DNA of 22,722 nucleotides, from NCBI GenBank assembly GCA_002245135.1, contig NGBS01000650.1, positions 1 through 22,722 of the forward strand. Reading direction: 5' to 3'. Below the pieces are notes generated by a model. That model saw only the letters and a program-made list of their open reading frames with translations. It did no database searches and was not told the origin of the DNA. Position 1 is the stretch's first letter. Each line of letters starts with the position of its first letter. Below, piece after piece: positions 10,453-20,200 of this stretch. Source of the stretch: Proteromonas lacertae (Eukaryota; Sar; Bigyra; Opalinata; Proteromonadidae). The position numbers and the translations under genes are program-made.

Positions 10453-12818
10453 AATATCACTACTAGCACAAATTGTTGCCTTGTCACCACTAGTATCATC
10501 ACAATCTAATAGGTTCTTTTCTTTACATTTTCCACTTAACTTGGCTTTATAAGTTAAACCATAAACACTAGATGTACCAGATGTATCATCTTTTACAGCT
10601 TCATATACTAAATATTCTTCATTTTTCTTTTGAACTAATACATTATCATATAAAGTGTAACTATAATCATCAATTGTAAATGTCATTATAGTTTCATCTG
10701 GAACTGGTTCAGTTGATAATTCAGTTTCACACATTTTACCAGCCAAATATTTACTTAATTCAATCTTTAATGCTTCTTTTTTCTCTGTCACTATTGATAT
10801 ACTTATTGGAGTAGTTAAGGTCACACTAGAAGGTAAGTGAGTTTTATAACTTATTGTATTTGTTGATTTAGTATTTTCTAATGTTAAACTAGTCACTATT
10901 TATATTATATTATATATTTATATATATATATATATATACAAATATCACTACTAGCACAAATTGTTGCCTTGTCACCACTAGTATCATCACAATCTAATAG
11001 GTTCTTTTCTTTACATTTTCCACTTAACTTGGCTTTATAAGTTAAACCATAAACACTAGATGTACCAGATGTATCATCTTTTACAGCTTCATATACTAAA
11101 TATTCTTCATTTTTCTTTTGAACTAATACATTATCATATAAAGTGTAACTATAATCATCAATTGTAAATGTCATTATAGTTTCATCTGGAACTGGTTCAG
11201 TTGATAATTCAGTTTCACACATTTTACCAGCCAAATATTTACTTAATTCAATCTTTAATGCTTCTTTTTTCTCTGTCACTATTGATATACTTATTGGAGT
11301 AGTTAAGGTCACACTAGAAGGTAAGTGAGTTTTATAACTTATTGTATTTGTTGATTTAGTATTTTCTAATGTTAAACTAGTCACTATTTATATTATATTA
11401 TATATTTATATATATATATATATATACAAATATCACTACTAGCACAAATTGTTGCCTTGTCACCACTAGTATCATCACAATCTAATAGGTTCTTTTCTTT
11501 ACATTTTCCACTTAACTTGGCTTTATAAGTTAAACCATAAACACTAGATGTACCAGATGTATCATCTTTTACAGCTTCATATACTAAATATTCTTCATTT
11601 TTCTTTTGAACTAATACATTATCATATAAAGTGTAACTATAATCATCAATTGTAAATGTCATTATAGTTTCATCTGGAACTGGTTCAGTTGATAATTCAG
11701 TTTCACACATTTTACCAGCCAAATATTTACTTAATTCAATCTTTAATGCTTCTTTTTTCTCTGTCACTATTGATATACTTATTGGAGTAGTTAAGGTCAC
11801 ACTAGAAGGTAAGTGAGTTTTATAACTTATTGTATTTGTTGATTTAGTATTTTCTAATGTTAAACTAGTCACTATTTATATTATATTATATATTTATATA
11901 TATATATATATATACAAATATCACTACTAGCACAAATTGTTGCCTTGTCACCACTAGTATCATCACAATCTAATAGGTTCTTTTCTTTACATTTTCCACT
12001 TAACTTGGCTTTATAAGTTAAACCATAAACACTAGATGTACCAGATGTATCATCTTTTACAGCTTCATATACTAAATATTCTTCATTTTTCTTTTGAACT
12101 AATACATTATCATATAAAGTGTAACTATAATCATCAATTGTAAATGTCATTATAGTTTCATCTGGAACTGGTTCAGTTGATAATTCAGTTTCACACATTT
12201 TACCAGCCAAATATTTACTTAATTCAATCTTTAATGCTTCTTTTTTCTCTGTCACTATTGATATACTTATTGGAGTAGTTAAGGTCACACTAGAAGGTAA
12301 GTGAGTTTTATAACTTATTGTATTTGTTGATTTAGTATTTTCTAATGTTAAACTAGTCACTATTTATATTATATTATATTTGTATATATATATATATATA
12401 TACAAATATCACTACTAGCACAAATTGTTGCCTTGTCACCACTAGTATCATCACAATCTAATAGGTTCTTTTCTTTACATTTTCCACTTAACTTGGCTTT
12501 ATAAGTTAAACCATAAACACTAGATGTACCAGATGTATCATCTTTTACAGCTTCATATACTAAATATTCTTCATTTTTCTTTTGAACTAATACATTATCA
12601 TATAAAGTGTAACTATAATCATCAATTGTAAATGTCATTATAGTTTCATCTGGAACTGGTTCAGTTGATAATTCAGAATCAGCTAATCTTCCTAGTTAAA
12701 ATATAATGCAAGTTAAATACTAGAACCTCTTAAATCAGTTCCATAAACACTCAGAAAGGTAATACATACTATTGCAATAAATAGTAATAAATAGTATACT
12801 CAATATTAAGCAATTCAT
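7054..12818 (-). CDS. Large type I membrane protein: signal peptide, seven tandem 148-residue domains, TM helix, PH domain (~1786 residues)
   Basis: One minus-strand gene of 11 exons. Exon 1 (12818-12800) and exon 2 (12768-12721) give a signal peptide, MNCLILICITFLSVYG. Exon 3 is 12691-12404. Six 444-nt exons follow (12359-11916, 11871-11428, 11383-10940, 10895-10452, 10401-9958, 9913-9470), then 9425-8563 and 8531-7054. Every intron is in phase 1. Each repeat unit has four Cys (KMCE, CKEK, DCDD, ICAS) and alternates strands and helices. The fold is unknown; a SEA/ferredoxin-like arrangement is a weak guess. Next come a Ser/Thr/Pro linker, a beta-rich region with N-glycosylation sites, and a Cys-rich plus alpha/beta region. 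A TM helix follows (YWWVILIICIGAVLLIGIIG, near 7810-7730) and then a PH domain (about 7595-7240; WQRRYFVLY to RWVECFRDF). The exon starting at 9425 is one base short of a multiple of three. Function is unknown; a surface receptor or adhesin is inferred. Confidence 0.8.
9283..12691 (-). repeat. Head-to-tail tandem array of a 488-bp exon+intron unit
   Basis: Six full units (444-nt exon plus 44-nt intron; one intron is 50 nt) are flanked by a partial first copy (12691-12404, 3' two-thirds) and a partial last copy (9425 to about 9283, 5' third). The six full exons encode the same 148 residues with no amino-acid difference, and the introns match except for (TA)n length or a few bases. Because the intron falls inside the folded unit, the partial copies combine with their neighbours to give seven complete domains. 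The last copy differs slightly (LEYTKS for LENTKS and one T fewer in a T-run). Near-identity of introns as well as exons points to very recent amplification or ongoing gene conversion. Confidence 0.95.
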
Positions 12819-12824
12819 TACAAC

Positions 12825-12900
12825 GATGAATAACCAATCAAATTAACTTTGGTTTAAACCAATAAAATTCATCAACTGACATGATCAGCCAATCAAAACA
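12825..12900 (-). promoter_or_regulatory. Cluster of three CCAAT motifs upstream of the repeat-array gene
   Basis: CCAAT occurs on the plus strand at 12834-12838, 12859-12863 and 12889-12893, that is 16 to 75 bp upstream of the ATG at 12818. Two are followed by CA (CCAATCA). Spacings are 25 and 30 bp. CCAAT boxes are known NF-Y sites in many eukaryotes and work in either orientation; their use here is inference. Confidence 0.35.
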
Positions 12901-13299
12901 TAAGATATATTTATCTTAGTTTGACGTATTGCTGCAGTTCTATAAACAAAATATTTCCTTCATCTGATGCATTGTGTTAAAAAAGTATCTACTCTCCACG
13001 TTTGCAAGAGTAACTCTTTAATCTATACACCGAAATTCGTGATTTTCATAATTATTTGTTTTATTGTCTAGATCTATTTTATAATTGAAGTGATATATTC
13101 ATGATTAATTACACCTCTTAACATTAAGTATTAATGGATTTATGAAAAATGTAACGGCAAAATGTCAAAATAGATTTGAATAATGATATAATTTGATGCT
13201 AATATCATCAATATAATTGCATTGAAATATTTTTTTGGATATTATATACTCATATCTATATGCTACTACTCCTTGATTAACATATCACTCAACAATTCA

Positions 13300-13493
13300 G
13301 TATTTCTTTAGAATATTCTATACAAGGTATTTTTTGTTGAGTCTAAATTATCCCTACATTTTGGTTTTATCATATTAATCACAAAATCTACATTCTTTAA
13401 TTTAAATAAATAATATATCAATTCCAAATGATGTATTAGATTATAATATAGTGATATATATGTGTAATTATAAGTACAACATGAAATATTCAA
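13300..13493 (-). pseudogene. Possible coding relic, unidentified
   Basis: The minus strand reads a protein-like stretch with 'KNVDFVINMIKPKCRDNLD' and continues past its stop with more charged, helix-like sequence. No splice sites join it to anything else. It could be a broken host gene or an old transposon fragment; it could also be chance in AT-rich DNA. Confidence 0.2.
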
Positions 13494-13508
13494 CTTTTAA
13501 ATAAATCC

Positions 13509-13537
13509 AAGCTTGATTTCTTTTCAAGCTTTTTTAT
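13509..13537 (+). terminator. Perfect 8-bp hairpin followed by a T-run
   Basis: AAGCTTGA (13509-13516) and its exact complement TCAAGCTT (13524-13531) flank a 7-nt loop and lead into TTTTATTTT. The form resembles a transcript 3' end or Pol III stop, but no gene is found just upstream, so it may be chance or a transposon end. Confidence 0.2.
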
Positions 13538-13544
13538 TTTATTA

Positions 13545-13810
13545 TGTCATACAAAAGGCTTAGCAGCTTCATAGAATAGAAACAATCCCAACCTCAAACA
13601 GAGAAACAGATTAGGGAATAGCGTAATCAATAACTTAATAAGAGTAATGTTTAAGTTATTGAAAGATAAAAGAATAATGGAGTTTGAAGAGGATAATGAA
13701 ATAGATTCTACTATTGAAGGAGATAATAACTAAGAAAGTGTTGATTTTGGATGTAGACATAAGTGATAGTGAAAATGAGGAATACAACATATTAAACAAT
13801 CCTTATTATT
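13545..13810 (+). pseudogene. Possible coding relic with acidic segments, unidentified
   Basis: From an ATG at about 13544 the plus strand reads MSYKRLSSFIE, followed by Gln/Lys-rich sequence interrupted several times. Further on, other frames carry acidic stretches such as 'MEFEEDNEIDSTIEGDNN' and 'DISDSENEEYNILNNPYY'. The pattern looks like a degraded open frame, perhaps the acidic N-terminal part of a transposase or a host protein. I do not recognise the family. Confidence 0.25.
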
Positions 13811-14216
13811 AATTATATTAATTTATAATTGCTAATACCATACTATTATTAGTTTTTGTCTATTGAATTCAATATAATAATAATTATTTTAATGAATGTA
13901 ATGCTCAAAACAAGAAAATAACAGCTTCTACCCTTTTTTTTTCTCTTTTAAACAAAAATATATGATAAATTTAGTTCTTTTACATTTTGAGTTAACTAAA
14001 AGGACGTTCTTCTGGAGCCAAATCATCCTTTTGTCCTATCCTATCCTTGTCCTTTCCCAACTCAAAAAATAATAAACATCAAAAATAACTATTCTTTCAT
14101 AAAACAAACACCATTTATAAACAATATAGTATAAAATCATTTAAACTAAATATTAATTAAATCTGAAAGTATATTTTAATTATCAAAAAAAAAACATTTA
14201 TCATTATATATATAAA

Positions 14217-17200
14217 CTATAAAACTGGATCTTGAGCTGATATTTTAGAAGTATTTTGTCTTGATATACTACTGCTGTTATGAACACGAATTGAACTATG
14301 AAGATTCAACTTCTCTTCGAAAAATCTATCAGATTCAGAGATTGTAGCAATGGAAATAGCACAATAATTCAATATCTTTGGATGAAGTGTAAATCTTCCT
14401 CTTGCTGCAGCTCGTTTTAAAGCTTGACTTTTAGCTCTATTTTAATACATAATATATAAATATATATATATACCGACTTCCACTACTATTTCCACTACTT
14501 CCTAACGATGAAGATCCAAATGTTGTACTCATTTCTACTTTCCAAACATAAATCACTTTTGATGAGAATTGTAATAAGATTATTCCAAATACACCAATCT
14601 CAATTCCTAAACTTCTCAATAACACCAATGTATCAGGATCATCAGCCATTAAATAATCTAATGGAACTAATATTATACCCATTATTAACATTAAACCAAT
14701 GGTTGACATTAATGACATTGATTCATTAAATTCAGCTGAAGCTTTTCTCACTCCCCAAGCTAGTTTTCCACCCCATATAAAGATTATTACTATCACAAAT
14801 AATTGAATTACTACAAAGGGAATACTTGAACTACATTCTTGTAAATATATATCACTTAAATAGGTTGAAAATCCTGAGGAAAATCTCAAACTAGGTTTGG
14901 ATGGTTCAATAAATGTCCATAACAATAAATAAATGATTTGAACTATTAATATCATTCCAATCATCTTCAATAACATTGTATTAGACACTTTCACTCTTTG
15001 TAATTCTTTATTATTAAATAAACGATGAATTCTCCAAGCTTTACAAAACATTATACTAAACACAAAATCAATTGATAAACTTAAACACCAAATACGCAAT
15101 TCACAGATATATTCTTCTGTTGGTAATTGAGTAAAAATATTACCACAGCAACTCAATATTACTAAAGATAATAAAGTATAGAATAAGAACAAAGGACTGG
15201 CACTTTTGATTATTCGGCTATGTCGATAGACATATACAATTAAACCGAATAGAAGACATAATATTACATTCAATAATGTAAATCCTATTACTATATATTC
15301 CATTGTTTTATCTACATCATAAACTTCCATTTTCTTGGCAAATTCACAATTTTCTTTATCATCGATATATGTCATATTATTATCCATTGAATATTCCATT
15401 CCTTGAGATGGAAAGACTTGAATTTCATTATCACTTGATAATCTCAATATATAGATATTCTTATTTGCATGATTATTATCTTTGATTGAAAATATACCTG
15501 AAGGACTATCATAATTTACATACTTTAAACTCAATTTTACATAATCACTACCTGGTAATGCATTTTCTCTATCATAATCTGCTGAATATTCCATTGCTAA
15601 TTTCAATATATTTACTGAACTATAACTACTTTCAATAATTTCATTCAATTCAATTGCATTCTGATATTCACTCTTTGTCAAGTATTGAAATGCACCTGAC
15701 GCTGTGTTGGATATTACACTTGAATAAGAGGTAATTACATAACTTCCACTGATTGAAACACGATACTTTGAATCAATATCTAATGGATCATATTTCATAT
15801 AGAACATAATCATTGAAGTCCATTTTGTACTAGCTACAAATGTTGGTGTTAATTGATTATTCTCATAAGCGACAAAGAGATTCACTACTGCTATTCTATC
15901 AACATCGTTTAATTCATCTTCTATTGCTTTTATGGCAGTTGCTACATCAATTGTATTGAAAGCAGAGAAGAGTTTATAATCTAATAATTTCATTGATGTT
16001 AATTTCAAAGCTTTTTCTATTATATATATCTCAGTATAACTTGAATTTCTATCTGGTCCTATAATATATAAATATTCTAATTGCATTGTCTTAATATATT
16101 CTACAAATGTAACAATTTTGGCTGTCATTCCTAAACCTGTTGTTATTACATTATTACTACATTGAATTCCATCATCTCTGCCTGTAAAGAAGTACAAATA
16201 ATCCATATGATTCGATAAATATCTATTTACTTCAGTTCTACATTCAGAAGTAATACATCCAAATAAAAATTTCGATCTTCCTACTTCAACTATATCTCTT
16301 ATATTTCTATAAGCATCACTGATAGTTACCCAAGTATGATTAGCTGCTAATTTCCTACCTAATATTCCTCCTAAATCATTTATATTATTGATGATCATAT
16401 TTTGAATTAATGCATTATATCTTTCAGTTCTTCCTCCTAAATCTTTTTCATGGATAAATGAGATAATTATTGGATTTTCATCATATCTTGCACCTTTGTT
16501 TTTATCACTGAAATCACATACTAAACCAATTTCACTGGTATTGTATTCACTATATACACTAGGCTTAAATGTGACTGTAGGTCCCCAATTAACGATTATT
16601 TGACTATTTTCATTGAATGTTCCACTGTAGATCTTTCTACTACAAAAATTACTAACACTTATATCACTTTCACCAGATGGTAATGTGATAAAATAATGAT
16701 ATATATCAGCACTTCCTTCTGCTTTACCAAATACATTATTCTTCTTTATAAAGTATTTCCATAGTTCAACAGTAGCAAATGCAGATTCTATATCAGTAGA
16801 TGGGAATAAAGAACCACAATTAATGTGATAATTCATATTAAACATCTCAGAATTGGATGGAATTGTATCTAATAGATTTGTGTTACTTGAACTCAATGAT
16901 TCAAAATAACTTCCCATTATAATATGACCATTCAAACAACTTACACTGTTTTGACTTATGATATTTACTACCATATTCTCATCTAATAATACATTGATTA
17001 TTGTATAACTTGGTGGTTTTATTACTTTTGAACTACATATCTTCTTATAGAAATCATATATATCATCTTCTATATCACTTACAAATATGATATATCCTCC
17101 ATTCGGCAAAGCTCTTTCAATATCATTTAATAATCGATTACTATTCTTATTATAGATTATATTACCATTTGCTGTAATAATTAATCTTTGCATAGTCAAA

Positions 17201-20200
17201 GTCATTAAATCAGCGATTCTATTACAATATGTATCATCAGAATGGATTAAATAAGCACTTGAACTTAATTCTAATAGTCTTCTTATTGTAGATTGGACTA
17301 TCATTGAAGGGTGTGGATGGATTGCTATTGCATCTGAATAACATTTCATTCCTAATGGTTTTCCTAAGAAGAATAGCAATTTTGTTGTTTCTGTAAATAA
17401 TGGAGCTAATTGATCGAATGTTTCTGGGAAATAACCAGCAAATACATAAGCATATTGATTATTGTTCAGTTTATCTTGTATTATATCTGATGTTATACTG
17501 AGGTAATTATCATCACTAGATTTAGCATCAAATAAATCCATCGAAATATATCTATTGATTAAATAACCTGTTTCTTTATTTATCAATTTAATTGCAGTTC
17601 TAACTGCTTCAAAGATTGGAATTTCTTTCTTTTTATTCTTGCCAGTCAATGACAAGATTACTGCTATTTGATAAGCACTTACTGTTCCATCATTCAATAT
17701 ATTATCATCAGTAAAATCACATAATCGATATTGAGAAGAAGATGGCATTGAATAAGCTTCTGGTTCTATCGCATTTAAAGCAAAATAACTTAATGTTCTA
17801 ATATATGAGTTAGAAGTTTCATTGTATGTATATTTAAATAACTTGGGAATCCTAGATAAATACTGATTTTTAGCAAAATAAACCAAACCTTCTGGTGAAT
17901 TGAATTGTATTTTGATTATTGCATCTCTTACATTCTTCAATGATACATCAGCTACTTTATTATCATTAACAATCATATTCTTTGGTAAACTTTGTATTGC
18001 TTCTGACCATAAATTGATTGAACTGTAAGTACGAATCATCAAATCAGATACAAATGTTCCTTGTTGGATTCTTTGATATATTTCATTTTTGAAATTTACA
18101 TTTAATTCATCACTTGAATCAGAATCATAGAATTCTAAAGCTTCATACTCTTTCAATCCATTCAAATCAAAAGTTCGAATTAAATGTTGATGTTCCATCA
18201 CTAATAATTTATGTTTACTATTCGATAATTCACTTGAACTTTGAAGAGTTTCAACTAAAAATTTAAAACTATCTGCTGGACCAAAATGGATAATTAATCC
18301 TTGATCATTGCTAGCTTCATTATTAATTGTTGAATTTATATATAATCCATAATAAATAGTGTTAAATACATTCAACAATTCTCTTGTATTTCTTCCATCT
18401 CTAGTTGATGAATATGTATAATTACCAAAGGGAATATAGTATTTCTTCATATAATTCATCATATATTCAGCATTTATATTGTATTGATTATTCTCTACAT
18501 CAACTATTATCATTACTGCACGATAGAATCTACTTCTAATTACTTCAATTATATTATCTAAGAAGGTTGGATGTTGTACAGAAACCATCACATTCTCTTT
18601 GCAGAAATTCTGTTCTTTTTCATTCAATTCAAAGAATAAGATAGTATCAAAACTATCTTTTACATAATTATAACATTCAGCTGTTAATTGTGCAAATACA
18701 ACTAAGGGTTGATTCTCTTTTATATAGTTTCCTACATTTGCTTTACAATATTCAGTATTTGATTGAATATCATAAACATCAGCTTTTAATGTATAACCAC
18801 CAACACCTCCATTATTGTCATTAATCTTATTAATTGTCATTTGATATACATCCACTAATCCTTTTGTATTGATACTTAAATCACCAGTTAAACTTGCTAT
18901 TAATACAGTACGTTGTACAGGTACTTGATATTTATCTTTAATTATACCATCAGCAAAACTACACATATATCCATAAGATGATTTTAAATTCCAACTCCAA
19001 GGTTGTGGTGTTTGTGTATCATACTTCGAATACACTGTACTCCATGTATTTGTACTAGCAGAATACTTTGAAACAAAGAATGGAGATGTTACATAACCAG
19101 ATGCATCTACAGCCACTTTACCACTACCACTAGTAATTGAATTACCATAAACTTTTGACTTTACTATTGTTGAATTGAATGTCTTTGCATCTCTAGCTGC
19201 TTTTGCATATAATTTGATTGAAGCATAGGTACTTTCAGCTAAACTTGTGGTATAAGTTTCACCTGTATATAAGAACAGTTTATCTTTAAAATCTTATTAT
19301 CTTCAGTATCTACATCATACATATATCTAGAAAACTTATATAAATTGTCTTTGTAATTTGATGGTATTATGTCTGTATCTTCTACTTCAGTAATACAATC
19401 AACAATTGCTATTTTATTATAATCTATATGAGCTCGATAAACATATTGTAAAAATTGAACTAAATAATTTACAGTGGTAAATACAGTTAAAATTATACCA
19501 CCTTCACTTATTTTCTCTTGGATTATACTATTTACTAGTGAACTAGAAATAGGATTATTTTCATCTACTAAATATCTACCTTGAGGTGTAAATAATCCCT
19601 TTGCTGCATCATCAATTATATCCATTAAATTAATAATTGTTGGTCTATTTTGACCAATTATATAAATAAAGGAATTATAATCAGTGGTGATTAAATATTC
19701 CATCAATCTAGTCACATATTGATTTGGAACAATTGATGTAGTGAATGTATAGTAGCTGCATTGTTCACCTGTAGAGGATCTTGGATAAAAGAACAATCTT
19801 CCTGTTAACTCTGCTTCACTTTGTGCAGTTGAACGACATTCAGCACCTGTACAACCAACATATGCTACAATTGAATTATCATCTCTTAGTTTTTTCATTT
19901 CTTCCTCTAATTTTGCCTCATCCGAATCAAAATTCACTAATTTCAATAATAATACTTCACCATTAATCAAATCTTCATCGTATAACTCTCTTAAGGCTGT
20001 TAAAGCACTATAAATAGCTCTTGCATGAGTTGTTTTCATAGTTCCTGTTGTTGAGAATAACAAAGCAATTCTTTTGTAATTTATTTCTTCTTTTGTATCA
20101 CTGTACCTTAAATTACATCTCTTTATAGTTTCTGTTCGGATTATATTACCAAAAGGACGATTTGTTATTGGTATTTTAGTTTGATAAACAGCAACACTGT

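Larger units (their letters stand above)
12819..14216. other. 1.4-kb region without a supported gene
   Basis: Between the repeat-array gene start and the receptor gene stop I find no exon set that obeys the local GTAT...TAG rule. The region holds the CCAAT cluster, a hairpin with a T-run at 13509-13537, two stretches that look like degraded coding sequence (about 13300-13490 minus, 13545-13810 plus), an EcoRI-like palindromic patch near 13863, and poly-A/T runs near 13930 and 14185. No tRNA boxes or snRNA signatures were convincing. Confidence 0.5.

Noticed and set aside
9435-12638. Seven separate small proteins, each about 160 residues and ending in Ile/Tyr repeats
   Set aside because: Each apparent ORF is one exon read into the following (TA)n intron. 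The start codon is a GTG spanning the acceptor, and all exons share phase 1, so they belong to one gene.
9283-12691. CRISPR array or satellite DNA
   Set aside because: The units are 488 bp, code for protein and carry introns; there are no short repeats with unique spacers and no cas genes.
13595-13640. U6 snRNA-like string (ACAGAGA ... AGATTAG)
   Set aside because: The AGC triad, the flanking U6 sequence and a 3' stem are absent; the match is short and likely chance.
13545-13680. Ciliate-type code (TAA/TAG as Gln), because one stretch would then stay open
   Set aside because: The confirmed genes contain thousands of codons with CAA/CAG for Gln and no in-frame TAA/TAG, and they end at TAA or TAG.
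13992-14063. Possible small minus-strand exon (LGKDKDRIGQKDDLAPEER then stop)
   Set aside because: No TAG acceptor or upstream exon can be joined to it, and the purine-rich low-complexity sequence could read as charged protein by chance.
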